Origin: Candidatus Pedobacter colombiensis | GTDB lineage: Bacteria > Bacteroidota > Bacteroidia > Sphingobacteriales > Sphingobacteriaceae | DNA length: 64,000 nt | Assembly: GCA_029202485.1 (NCBI GenBank) | Contig: CP119313.1 | Location: forward strand, 4,278,001 to 4,342,000 | Direction: 5' to 3' | Shown here: positions 42,535 to 50,980 of the stretch, in pieces | Numbering within the stretch: position 1 is the first letter of the stretch | Layout of the letters: the number at the start of each line of letters is the position of its first letter | The notes under the pieces: model-generated | Told to the model about the DNA's origin: nothing | Seen by the model: only the letters and a program-made list of their open reading frames with translations | The model's database searches: none | Made by a program: the position numbers and the translations under genes

Positions 42535-44076
42535 TTAGATCACCTTTAAAACCGCATTGGCGCAGTTTACCCCGTCAATAGCGGCAGAAACAATCCCACC
42601 GGCATAGCCAGCCCCTTCTGCACAAGGAAATAACCCTGAAACCTGCGGATGTTGAAACGTTTCCCTATCCCTCGGAATGCGTACCGGGGATGAGCTTCGA
42701 CTTTCTACACCTACAAGAATAGCTTCATTGGTATAATACCCTTTCATCTTTCTCCCAAAAACTGGCAATGCACTTTTTAAGCTCGAAGCCACAAAATCAG
42801 GAAGCGTATCTTTAAGTGTTACACTCTTTGTTCCGGGCAGATAAGAATTTTTAGGCAAATCGTTAGAAACTCTCCCCTCGACAAAGTCGACCATCCGTTG
42901 CGCAGGGGCAACCAGATTACCGCCACCCAATTGAAAAGCCCTCCGTTCTATTTCCGCTTGAAAATGCATCATTCTTAAAGGGTCATTACCTTTTACATCT
43001 TCCAATGTGATTTGGACCACAGTTCCAGAATTTGCATATGGGTTATTCCTTTTAGAGGGTGACCATCCATTTACTACGATTTCATTTTCATAGGTAGCAC
43101 AAGGCGCTATAATCCCCCCCGGGCACATGCAAAAAGAAAATACCCCTCTGCTACCGACCTGCTCTACCAAACTGTAATAAGCAGGTGGCAAAAATTCACT
43201 TCGAACATCACAATGGTATTGGGCTGCATCAACAATAGCTTGTGGATGCTCAATTCTTACCCCTAAAGCAAAAGGTTTTGCTTCTATAAGAATACCTTTA
43301 TCATGCAACAATTCGTAAATATCGCGTGCCGAATGACCGGTAGCTAAAATGACTGCATCCGCCGACAAGCTATGATCGCCATTAATCACTACACCTTTAA
43401 CTTTTCCAAAATCGACCTGAATATCGGTCACTTTCTGATCAAAACGTACTTCGCCACCTGCATTCAATATGGTTTCCCTGATTGCGGTTATAATCTGAGG
43501 TAGCTTATTGGTACCGATATGTGGTCGGGCATCAATTAAAATATCGTCTGTTGCACCATGCTGCACAAAAGTTTGTAATACTTTATTGATGTCACCACGC
43601 TTATTGGATCTCGTATAAAGCTTCCCATCGGAATAGGTTCCTGCCCCCCCTTCACCGTAGCAATAGTTAGATTCGGTGTTTACTATCCCTTCTTTGTTAA
43701 TCGCGGCAAGATCTCTTCTTCGTTGTTTTACATCCTTACCACGCTCTAAAACAATAGGTTTAAGGCCATTTTCTATACACTGCAGCGCAGCAAACAATCC
43801 AGCGGGCCCTGCTCCTACAATAATTACAGGTTTAGCATTACTGACATTTTGATAGTTTATCGTAAAAACATCTGCCAATGGCATCTCGTCGATAAATACG
43901 CTTACCTGTAACCGATAAATTACTTTTCTTGATCGGGCATCAATAGAACGCTTCAGGATCTTGTATCCTTTAATGCGTATTACATCTATTTTTAAGGTAG
44001 TTGAGAGTTTATTTTTAAGTATAGTTTCCGACTCCATTTCCTCTGGAGCCATGGTGATTTCAATGTCTTTTTGCAT
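42535..44076 (-). CDS. FAD-dependent dehydrogenase/oxidoreductase
   Basis: This 513-residue flavoprotein has an N-terminal small domain (about 1-85) and the FAD-binding motif VIIVGAGPAGLFAALQ (about 89). A conserved block YCYGEGGAGTYSDGKLYTRS follows, then a second nucleotide-binding ATG motif (VILATGHSARD), and it ends with AEGAGYAGGIVSAAIDG. This is the widespread 'NAD(P)/FAD-dependent oxidoreductase, HI0933-unrelated' group of unknown substrate. A -7-type box TAccTTTG lies upstream on the minus strand (44109-44116). It probably shares a transcript with the CoA-binding gene. Confidence 0.87.
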   Translation of the reverse strand: MQKDIEITMAPEEMESETILKNKLSTTLKIDVIRIKGYKILKRSIDARSRKVIYRLQVSVFIDEMPLADVFTINYQNVSNAKPVIIVGAGPAGLFAALQCIENGLKPIVLERGKDVKQRRRDLAAINKEGIVNTESNYCYGEGGAGTYSDGKLYTRSNKRGDINKVLQTFVQHGATDDILIDARPHIGTNKLPQIITAIRETILNAGGEVRFDQKVTDIQVDFGKVKGVVINGDHSLSADAVILATGHSARDIYELLHDKGILIEAKPFALGVRIEHPQAIVDAAQYHCDVRSEFLPPAYYSLVEQVGSRGVFSFCMCPGGIIAPCATYENEIVVNGWSPSKRNNPYANSGTVVQITLEDVKGNDPLRMMHFQAEIERRAFQLGGGNLVAPAQRMVDFVEGRVSNDLPKNSYLPGTKSVTLKDTLPDFVASSLKSALPVFGRKMKGYYTNEAILVGVESRSSSPVRIPRDRETFQHPQVSGLFPCAEGAGYAGGIVSAAIDGVNCANAVLKVI

Positions 44077-44108
44077 AATTGTTGTCAGGTTTTTATCCCG
44101 AACTGTAA

Positions 44109-44116
44109 CAAAGGTA
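44109..44116 (-). promoter_or_regulatory. Likely -7 element of the FAD-dependent gene
   Basis: TAccTTTG on the minus strand, 33 bases before the start codon. No clear TTTG lies at the -33 distance, so the promoter is only half matched. Confidence 0.45.
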
Positions 44117-44208
44117 CGGAAATTGAGTTCTAATGTGTAAATTAACGCTTATTAACGAGAAGCCTTTTTAGGCTTGCAACAACTAAAATCAAAAAAAAAC
44201 GAAAGAAA

Positions 44209-44790
44209 ATGAAAAGAACAGTATTGACAATAGTAGGCCTCTTAGCCTTGGTTGTAACCATGAGTGGATGCGGTTACAATAGTATGGTTAAACTTGATGA
44301 AGATGTAAAAGCAAAATGGAATCAAGTGGAAACCCAGTATCAACGCCGTTCGGATTTAATCCCTAATTTGGTGAACACCGTTAAAGGTGCCGCAAAATTT
44401 GAGCAGTCAACCTTAACTCAGGTAACTGAGGCCAGAGCAAAAGCTACTCAAGTTACTATTGACCCAAACAAATTAACACCAGAAAATATCGAGAAATTCC
44501 AGGCTGCACAAGGCCAGGTTAGTCAGGCTTTAAGCCGCTTATTAATGGTTACAGAAAATTATCCTCAATTAAAGGCTACAGAACAATTTAAAGATGTTTC
44601 TGCCGAGTTGGCTGGCACAGAGAACAGAATCGCTGTTGCGCGTAAAGATTTTAATGAATCGGTACAGACATATAACACAAAAATAAGATCTTTCCCTACT
44701 AATCTTACCGCAGGCATGTTCGGCTTTAAAGAGAAAGCCGGTTTCAAAGCTGAAGCTGGAGCTGAAAAAGCACCAAAAGTAGAATTCTAA
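44209..44790 (+). CDS. lemA: LemA-family protein
   Basis: This 193-residue protein has a lipoprotein-like signal (LLALVVTMSGCGY) and the LemA helical domain (KAKWNQVETQYQRRSDLIPN, about 30-175). LemA proteins are membrane-attached coiled helical bundles. They are often found beside TPM-domain proteins, as here, and their function is poorly defined. It begins a four-gene plus-strand run ending with a NUDIX hydrolase. A hairpin separates it from the next gene, so its transcript may be partly independent. Confidence 0.92.
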   Translation: MKRTVLTIVGLLALVVTMSGCGYNSMVKLDEDVKAKWNQVETQYQRRSDLIPNLVNTVKGAAKFEQSTLTQVTEARAKATQVTIDPNKLTPENIEKFQAAQGQVSQALSRLLMVTENYPQLKATEQFKDVSAELAGTENRIAVARKDFNESVQTYNTKIRSFPTNLTAGMFGFKEKAGFKAEAGAEKAPKVEF

Positions 44791-44808
44791 TATAAAGTAT
44801 CAACTTTT

Positions 44809-44851
44809 AAGGGGTAATGCCTGTTTAATTATCAAAACATGCATTACCCTT
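44809..44851 (+). terminator. Hairpin between lemA and the TPM gene
   Basis: The arms AAGGGGTAATGC and GCATTACCCTT (one bulged G) enclose a 20-base loop. There is no long T-run, so it is probably an attenuator or processing site rather than a complete stop. Confidence 0.5.
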
Positions 44852-44873
44852 ATTCATATCAAGTAATCCTATC

Positions 44874-45317
44874 ATGGGCATATTTACAGAACAAGACCAG
44901 GAGCTTATTGCAAATGCAATTTCAGAGGCTGAAAAAGCTACTTCTGGCGAAATAAGAATAGCCGTAGATAAACATTGCAGCGGCAGTGCTTTTGAAAAAG
45001 CTACCAGCTATTTTTCAAAGCTAGGCATGGATAAAACAGCTAAACATAATGGGGTGTTGATCTATCTTGCTTATGAAGACCATAAATTTGCAGTAATTGG
45101 TGATAGCGGCATTCACAAGGTTGTACCTCCTGATTTTTGGGAGACTACGCAAACAGCAATGAAAGCTCATTTTTCAGGCGGCAATATTGTACAGGGAATT
45201 ATAGCCGGCATTATGCTGGCAGGAGAGAAATTGGCTTTATACTTCCCTTTTGAGGGAGATGACATCAACGAACTGCCAAATGATATTATTTTTATGGATC
45301 AATACAAAAAACATTAG
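44874..45317 (+). CDS. TPM-domain protein, cytosolic form
   Basis: This 147-residue protein has a TPM (DUF477) domain, including TSGEIRIAVDKHC and HNGVLIYLAYEDHKFAVIGD, but no signal peptide. It ends with a short hydrophobic segment near 100-118 (IVQGIIAGIMLAGEKLALYF). TPM domains accompany LemA in many genomes and have been linked to membrane or photosystem maintenance. It stops 3 bases before the next TPM gene, so the two are translationally close. Confidence 0.88.
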   Translation: MGIFTEQDQELIANAISEAEKATSGEIRIAVDKHCSGSAFEKATSYFSKLGMDKTAKHNGVLIYLAYEDHKFAVIGDSGIHKVVPPDFWETTQTAMKAHFSGGNIVQGIIAGIMLAGEKLALYFPFEGDDINELPNDIIFMDQYKKH

Positions 45318-45320
45318 GCG

Positions 45321-46097
45321 ATGAAAAAATCACTCGTAGCCTTATTACTGATCATTCTTTCTGCAACAGGTTTTGCTCAGGATTTCCCTGCAAAACCCAA
45401 CACGCTGGTTAATGATTATACAGGAACACTTTCGGCAGACCAAATACAGCAACTAGAACGAAAACTAGTTACTTTTGATGATTCGACATCTATACAGGTT
45501 GCTATTGCTGTACTAAAATCTGTTGGTGAATACGACATCAATGATTATGCGTTTCAACTGGGTAGAAAATGGGGTGTCGGTACCAAAGGTAAAGACAATG
45601 GTGTAATGATTGTTGTGGCACTGGGCGACAGAAAGATTGCTATACAAACCGGATATGGTGTTGAAGGTGTATTGCCGGATATGTACACCAGGCGGATCAT
45701 CGACAACGACATCAAACCTTATTTTAAAGAAGGCGATTATTACAAGGGGCTGGATGCAGGAACAAATGCCATTATTGCTTATACGAAGGGCGAATATAAG
45801 AATGACAAACCTAAAGCTGCGAAAGAAGGTCGTGGTGGATCCGGAATTCTTATCGTCATTATTATTGTCGTAATAGTCATCGTCATGTTGAGAAGAGGCG
45901 GTGGAAGCGGTGGCGGAGGCCAGGTTATCGGTGGACGTGGTGTTGCTGATGCCCTTTTCTGGAGCATGTTGCTAGGCGGCGGAAGAGGTTCCGGCGGTGG
46001 TGGCGGCTGGGGCGGAGGAAGCAGCGGTGGCGGCGGAGGTTTTGGTGGCTTCGGCGGTGGTAGTTTTGGTGGCGGAGGCAGCAGCGGAAGCTGGTAA
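45321..46097 (+). CDS. TPM-domain membrane protein with glycine-rich tail
   Basis: This 258-residue protein has a signal peptide (MKKSLVALLLIILSATGFAQ) and an extracytoplasmic TPM domain (about 28-150). One transmembrane helix of mostly Ile/Val follows (GILIVIIIVVIVIVML, about 174-189). The cytoplasmic tail of about 60 residues is nearly all Gly and Ser and ends GSSGSW. This is the YgcG-like architecture. The low-complexity tail is usual for the family, not a sequence error. Confidence 0.9.
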   Translation: MKKSLVALLLIILSATGFAQDFPAKPNTLVNDYTGTLSADQIQQLERKLVTFDDSTSIQVAIAVLKSVGEYDINDYAFQLGRKWGVGTKGKDNGVMIVVALGDRKIAIQTGYGVEGVLPDMYTRRIIDNDIKPYFKEGDYYKGLDAGTNAIIAYTKGEYKNDKPKAAKEGRGGSGILIVIIIVVIVIVMLRRGGGSGGGGQVIGGRGVADALFWSMLLGGGRGSGGGGGWGGGSSGGGGGFGGFGGGSFGGGGSSGSW

Positions 46098-46109
46098 TTT
46101 AGACTTTAA

Positions 46110-46658
46110 ATGGAGATATTGAAATGGAAAAAGCTTTCATCAAAATACCTGGTGAAAGAAAAATGGGCAACACTTAGGGTGGATACCTGCAAATTGCAAG
46201 ACGGAAGTATAAAGGACGATTATTATGTACTGGAATATCCGAACTGGGTAAATGCAATTGCGCTTACTGAAGACAACAAACTAATCATGGTACGTCAGTA
46301 CCGTCACGCGGCTGATATTATTTCGCTGGAAATACCAGGTGGAGTGATTGATGGTGATGAGTTACCTGAATATGCCATTAGAAGAGAGTTACTCGAAGAG
46401 ACCGGCTATTCTTTTAAAAGCGCAGAACTGATTGCAACGCTTCATCCTAATCCGGCTACTGCAAATAATGTAACTTACACTTACCTATTAAAGGGCGGTA
46501 CAAAAACTCATGAGCAACATTTAGATGAACATGAGATCCTAAATGTAGAAGAATATACCATTGCAGAGATCAAACAGCTACTTGCTACCAATAAAATAGA
46601 TCAGGCCCTACATTGTGCGGCTCTATTTTATGGATTGATGAAACTGGAAGAAAATTAA
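46110..46658 (+). CDS. NUDIX hydrolase (ADP-ribose pyrophosphatase-like)
   Basis: This 182-residue protein has a full NUDIX box, G-x5-E-x7-RELLEETGY, at about residues 78-100 (starting GVIDGDELPEYAIR). An upstream strand region LIMVRQYRHAADIISLEIPGG is typical of ADP-ribose or nucleotide-sugar pyrophosphatases. It starts 12 bases after the TPM gene and ends at a strong bidirectional terminator shared with dnaA. It is distinct from the NudK-like protein at 34523. Substrate is inferred from family only. Confidence 0.88.
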   Translation: MEILKWKKLSSKYLVKEKWATLRVDTCKLQDGSIKDDYYVLEYPNWVNAIALTEDNKLIMVRQYRHAADIISLEIPGGVIDGDELPEYAIRRELLEETGYSFKSAELIATLHPNPATANNVTYTYLLKGGTKTHEQHLDEHEILNVEEYTIAEIKQLLATNKIDQALHCAALFYGLMKLEEN

Positions 46659-46670
46659 ACAACCATTTTA

Positions 46671-46715
46671 TACCAAAAAAGGCTTGTAAGTTTTGCTTAC
46701 AAGCCTTTTTTGGTA
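46671..46715. terminator. Bidirectional terminator between NUDIX gene and dnaA
   Basis: A perfect 20-bp inverted repeat around TTTTG has A- and T-runs inside the stem ends (TACCAAAAAAGGCTTGTAAG and its complement). It lies between two converging genes. Confidence 0.9.
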
Positions 46716-46727
46716 TAATGAGCAGGA

Positions 46728-48164
46728 CTAGCTCATTTTTAATTTCTTCTGGATATCATGCACGTAACCTTTAAATTTTTTATCAGTATCTATAAGATCT
46801 TCTACCGTTTGGCAGGCATAGATTACTGTCGAGTGGTCCCTTCCACCAAAAAAAGCACCAATTGTTTTTAGGGATGACTTGGTATGGCTTTTGGATAGGT
46901 ACATTGAAATCTGACGTGCCTGTACAATTTCCCGCTTACGTGTTTGAGATTTAACCATATCCACAGGTACCTCAAAATATTCACATACCAACTTCTGTAT
47001 ATACTCCATAGAAATCTCTTTTGAAGTATTTTTGATAAAATTCTTTAACATCTGCTTGGCCAATGCAAGGTCTATGTCTTTTTTGTTTAACGTTGATTGT
47101 GCCAGTAAGGATACCATAGCTCCTTCGAGCTCACGAACATTGTTATCTATATTATGAGCAACATATTCTACTACTTCTGCCGGTAGCTCAATTCCATCGG
47201 CATACATCTTCTTGCGAAGAATAGCAATTCTGGTCTCCAGATCTGGCACCTGCAAATCTGCAGAAAGCCCCCATTTAAACCTACTCAATAATCGCTCTTC
47301 TAAACCTGCCAAATCCTTTGGCGCTTTATCAGAAGATAGAATGACCTGCTTGCCAGATTGATGTAAGTGATTGAAAATATGGAAAAATATATCCTGTGTT
47401 TTCTCTTTACCTGCAAAGTTGTGCACATCATCCATAATGATCACATCCATTGCCTGGTAAAAATTAACAAAATCGTTGATGGTGTTATTCTTTAATGAGT
47501 CAACAAACTGCTGGCAAAACTTCTCGCAGGAAACATAAATCACCAGCTTATCGGGCATATTATGCTTAATCTCATTACCTATAGCCTGAGCAAGATGCGT
47601 TTTACCCAAGCCTACACCTCCATAAATCATCAAAGGATTAAATGATGTACCTCCTGGTTTTGCGGCTACTGCATACCCTGCAGAGCGCGCCAGACGATTA
47701 CAATCTCCTTCTATATAATTTTCAAAAGTATAATTGGAATTCAGCTGAGGATCTACATTCAGTTTTTTTAAGCCAGGTATAATGAAAGGATTTTTAATGT
47801 CTTTATTTATCGAGACAGGAATAGGCATAGATTGCTTTTTAGCTTCAGCACCATTTCCATTACTCGGCATGTTGGTCGTGTAAGGAGATCCGCTATTGGA
47901 AGACTTATCTACAACGATATTATACTCCAGTCTGCCTTCTTCACCCAACTGCTTTTTAACAGTTTTTCTAAGCAGACCAACATAGTGTTCTTCTAACCAT
48001 TCGTAAAAGAATAAACTTGGCACTTGTATCGTCAAAACTTTACCATCCAACTTCAGTGCAGATATTGGTTCGAACCAGGTTTTAAAACTTTGGGTCGGAA
48101 TATTATCTTTTATGATTTGGAGACAGTCCTTCCATACTTGGGTACAAGTTTTTTCCATTGTCAT
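46728..48164 (-). CDS. dnaA: Chromosomal replication initiator DnaA
   Basis: This 478-residue initiator has domain I (CTQVWKDCLQIIKDNIPTQS), a linker, and an AAA+ domain with Walker A GGVGLGKTH (about 182) and Walker B VIIMDDVHNF. The C-terminal DNA-binding domain has the DnaA signature GRDHSTVIYACQTV. It binds TTATCCACA-type boxes and opens oriC. A start at 48158 would shorten it by two residues. The upstream region contains one perfect DnaA box, as expected for autoregulation or the origin. It converges with the NUDIX gene. Confidence 0.97.
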   Translation of the reverse strand: MTMEKTCTQVWKDCLQIIKDNIPTQSFKTWFEPISALKLDGKVLTIQVPSLFFYEWLEEHYVGLLRKTVKKQLGEEGRLEYNIVVDKSSNSGSPYTTNMPSNGNGAEAKKQSMPIPVSINKDIKNPFIIPGLKKLNVDPQLNSNYTFENYIEGDCNRLARSAGYAVAAKPGGTSFNPLMIYGGVGLGKTHLAQAIGNEIKHNMPDKLVIYVSCEKFCQQFVDSLKNNTINDFVNFYQAMDVIIMDDVHNFAGKEKTQDIFFHIFNHLHQSGKQVILSSDKAPKDLAGLEERLLSRFKWGLSADLQVPDLETRIAILRKKMYADGIELPAEVVEYVAHNIDNNVRELEGAMVSLLAQSTLNKKDIDLALAKQMLKNFIKNTSKEISMEYIQKLVCEYFEVPVDMVKSQTRKREIVQARQISMYLSKSHTKSSLKTIGAFFGGRDHSTVIYACQTVEDLIDTDKKFKGYVHDIQKKLKMS

Positions 48165-48241
48165 ACTTATAGTTTCTTGGTTTATACTGACGATAAGAGC
48201 ATATCAGGTGAGCTCGTTCGTGAGATCGAATATTCAAAAAA

Positions 48242-48334
48242 TTATCAACAAAAAAAACTTAATTTTCATTTATTTGGTAAGTACTTATAAAGCAATATCA
48301 TATCATAGTTAACCTCAATTTTTTATGTGGATAA
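48242..48334. promoter_or_regulatory. DnaA box region between dnaA and the mutase gene
   Basis: A perfect DnaA box TTATCCACA lies on the minus strand at 48326-48334. A near match TTATCAACA is at 48242-48250, in AT-rich DNA. Two boxes are few for an origin, so this may be the dnaA autoregulatory site or part of oriC. Confidence 0.5.
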
Positions 48335-48353
48335 CTATTTATTAACATGAGAA

Positions 48354-49901
48354 TCAGTATTCTCCGAAAACATTACGCATTACATCTGCAACTTCTCCAA
48401 GTGTGGCATAAGCCTCAACCGCCGCCAGAATAAATGGCATTAGATTATCGGTGCTTTTAGCTGCATTTGCCAGGTCTTTCAGTGCTTTTTCTACCGCTTT
48501 ATTATCCCGTGCAGCTTTAAGTTTATTTAACTTTTCTGTTTGGATCGTCCTGATGGATTCATCAATCGTAAATACATCATTTATACTTTCCTTTTCCTGG
48601 ATAAATTTATTTACTCCGACAATGATCCTGCTGCCCTGTTCAACTTCTACTTGGTATTGATAAGCAGCGTCAGCAATTTCATTTTGAATGTAACCATTTT
48701 CGATTGCATTAACTGATCCGCCCATAGCATCAATCTTATCAATGTATAAATGAGCGGCAGCTTCAATTTCATCAGTAAGTGCTTCCACAAAATAAGAACC
48801 GGCCAAAGGATCAACCGTGTCCGTCACCCCACTTTCGAAGGCAATAACCTGTTGTGTTCGTAAAGCAATTTTTGCAGCTGCTTCTGTAGGTAAAGAAAGT
48901 GCCTCATCATAGCCATTGGTATGCAGAGATTGAGTCCCACCCAACACCGCTGCCATTGCCTGATTGGTAACTCTTATCACATTATTAAGCGGTTGTTGTG
49001 CGGTTAATGTCGACCCACCCGTTTGCGTATGGAACCGGAGCATCTGTGCCTTTTCGTCTGTAGCGCCAAGTTCTTTTGTAATTTTCGCCCACATTCTTCT
49101 TGCTGCACGGAACTTTGCGATCTCCTCAAAGAAATTATTATGGCAGTTAAAGAAGAAGGATAAACGCTTGGCAAAAACATTGATATCCAAGCCCTTTTCA
49201 AGGGCCGCATTTAAATAAGCTTTTCCATTTGCCAGGGTAAAGGCTAGCTCCTGTACAGCTGTGGATCCGGCCTCTCGTATATGATAACCTGAAATAGAAA
49301 TCGTGTTCCACTTAGGCACCTCTTTACTGCAATATTCAAAAATATCGGTAATAATCCGCATTGAAGGTTTAGGCGGATAGATATATGTACCCCTTGCTGC
49401 ATATTCCTTTAAAATATCATTTTGTATTGTACCGGAAATTTGTTTGATATCAGCACCTTGTTTTTTAGCCAATGCAATATACATCGCTAGTAAAATGGAG
49501 GCAGTAGCATTAATTGTCATTGAAGTAGTAATCTTCTGAAGTTCGATCCCATCAAACAATATTTCAATATCCTTTAATGAGTCAATAGCTACACCAACTT
49601 TCCCAACCTCTCCTTCTGCCATTTCATGATCCGAATCGTAACCAATTTGGGTAGGCAGATCGAAGGCTACCGAAAGCCCCATAGTTCCCTGCTTTAGCAA
49701 GTAGTGATAGCGTTTATTTGATTCTTCAGCAGTGGAGAAGCCGGCATATTGCCGCATAGTCCATAGCCGGCCACGATACATATCTTTTTGGATACCTCTT
49801 GTATATGGGAACTCACCTGGCGCCTCAAGCGGAGCACTTGTTTTGGTGTAGACTTCTTTTATTTCTATACCGGATGTGGTAGTAAATTTTTTATTGCTCA
49901 T
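48354..49901 (-). CDS. Acyl-CoA (methylmalonyl-CoA type) mutase large subunit
   Basis: This 515-residue catalytic subunit is a B12-dependent acyl-CoA mutase with the TIM-barrel signature regions RGRLWTMRQYAGFSTAEESN and RFHTQTGGSTLTAQQPLNN. It ends right after the barrel, with no C-terminal cobalamin-binding domain, so that domain must come from a separate small subunit not in this window. Likely reactions are methylmalonyl-CoA to succinyl-CoA or a related isomerisation. It follows a small membrane-anchored protein gene by 2 bases on the same strand. Confidence 0.9.
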   Translation of the reverse strand: MSNKKFTTTSGIEIKEVYTKTSAPLEAPGEFPYTRGIQKDMYRGRLWTMRQYAGFSTAEESNKRYHYLLKQGTMGLSVAFDLPTQIGYDSDHEMAEGEVGKVGVAIDSLKDIEILFDGIELQKITTSMTINATASILLAMYIALAKKQGADIKQISGTIQNDILKEYAARGTYIYPPKPSMRIITDIFEYCSKEVPKWNTISISGYHIREAGSTAVQELAFTLANGKAYLNAALEKGLDINVFAKRLSFFFNCHNNFFEEIAKFRAARRMWAKITKELGATDEKAQMLRFHTQTGGSTLTAQQPLNNVIRVTNQAMAAVLGGTQSLHTNGYDEALSLPTEAAAKIALRTQQVIAFESGVTDTVDPLAGSYFVEALTDEIEAAAHLYIDKIDAMGGSVNAIENGYIQNEIADAAYQYQVEVEQGSRIIVGVNKFIQEKESINDVFTIDESIRTIQTEKLNKLKAARDNKAVEKALKDLANAAKSTDNLMPFILAAVEAYATLGEVADVMRNVFGEY

Positions 49902-49903
49902 AA

Positions 49904-50434
49904 CTAAAACAACTGATGAATATCTTTCTTAATCAAATCCAACGTCAAATCATAAGGATTGTTTTCAATCCCCGCCATGTGTTGTAAAACCTTCCTGCTC
50001 AAATCAACGCCTGTAGCATCTGCGGGCAAACTTTTCGCTCCATTGTTCACCATGGCTATGGTATCATCTTTAAGCTTTTTTACCACATCCCAGGTTGGCG
50101 TACTGATGTACAATTGTTGGGTAATGTTATGCTGGTATTCTGATTTGATTTCGTTTAATACAGCTGCCTGAAGCTCAGTAAGTGTTATACCTTGTTGATG
50201 CAGTCTGATAAAAAGATTAGCGGGGTTTATCCGTTCTATAAAAATAGTTAAACGCTCATAGGCCTGTAAACGTAGCGATAATAAAGGGCTCTCCTTCTCC
50301 TTTTTCTGATCGGAAAATCTCAATCTAAAATAAGTACTAATGTCGTCCTTTATTAAATAATATCCAGCCGAAACCGTAGCCACACCTCCTATTACCAATA
50401 CTGCTGCTTCGGTTATAATTTTCTGCAAGTCCAT
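49904..50434 (-). CDS. Membrane-anchored protein upstream of the mutase (DUF7935-like)
   Basis: With the start at MDLQKIITEAAV (50434) this is a 176-residue protein; a longer frame to 50479 is less likely. One N-terminal helix (AAVLVIGGVATVSAGYYLI) is followed by a soluble helical domain containing LRLQAYERLTIFIERINP. Bacteroidota often have this gene next to the acyl-CoA mutase. It is 2 bases from the mutase start, so they are cotranscribed. Function is unknown. Confidence 0.75.
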   Translation of the reverse strand: MDLQKIITEAAVLVIGGVATVSAGYYLIKDDISTYFRLRFSDQKKEKESPLLSLRLQAYERLTIFIERINPANLFIRLHQQGITLTELQAAVLNEIKSEYQHNITQQLYISTPTWDVVKKLKDDTIAMVNNGAKSLPADATGVDLSRKVLQHMAGIENNPYDLTLDLIKKDIHQLF

Positions 50435-50539
50435 TTTATTTTGTTTAAATACCGTAATAATTAGTGGTAGTCCCGACAAAAATGTACATTTTGATTTATA
50501 TTTGCTCTATTAATAGATTTTTAACGGTTGATAAATAAC

Positions 50540-50893
50540 ATGAGTAATACAGTAGATACCGCATTTGCCCCTGTAACCTTTACAGTAACAGCTGTCAAAG
50601 AGCTTCTTAAACTAAAAGACCAACAAGAAATTGCCGATGATTTTGGCTTACGTGTTGGTGTTGAAGGTGGTGGCTGTTCTGGAATGAATTATGTTTTGGG
50701 TTTTGATCAGAAAAAAGATGGTGATCAGGAATTTATTATTGACGGCATTAAGGTTTTTATGCATAAAGCGCATCAAATGTACCTGATGGGCATGCAGGTT
50801 GACTGGCAAGATGGTTTAAATTCAAGAGGTTTCACTTTTAGCAATCCGAATGCAGCTAGTACTTGTGGTTGTGGAACCAGTTTTTCAGTATAA
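50540..50893 (+). CDS. A-type iron-sulfur cluster carrier (IscA/ErpA-like)
   Basis: The likely start is MSNTVDTAFA at 50540 (117 residues). The HesB/IscA fold has all three cluster-binding cysteines: one in GGGCSGMNY and two in the C-terminal CGCGTSF. It carries Fe-S clusters to apoproteins. It stands alone, not with isc or suf genes, and ends at a clear terminator. An ATG at 50528 would add four residues. Confidence 0.92.
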   Translation: MSNTVDTAFAPVTFTVTAVKELLKLKDQQEIADDFGLRVGVEGGGCSGMNYVLGFDQKKDGDQEFIIDGIKVFMHKAHQMYLMGMQVDWQDGLNSRGFTFSNPNAASTCGCGTSFSV

Positions 50894-50921
50894 ATGAACT
50901 TATCATTTGTAACATTATAGT

Positions 50922-50953
50922 AAGTCCTGTTGTCTTAACAACAGGACTTTTAT
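50922..50953 (+). terminator. Terminator after the Fe-S carrier gene
   Basis: The 12-bp stem AAGTCCTGTTGT/ACAACAGGACTT with a 4-base loop is followed by a T-rich tail. Confidence 0.88.
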
Positions 50954-50980
50954 TTTAGCACCTAAATTTATCTGCCTGTA

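Noticed and set aside
45779..45967. Minus-strand proline-rich frame inside the TPM gene
   Set aside because: It is the reverse of the glycine-rich coding tail.
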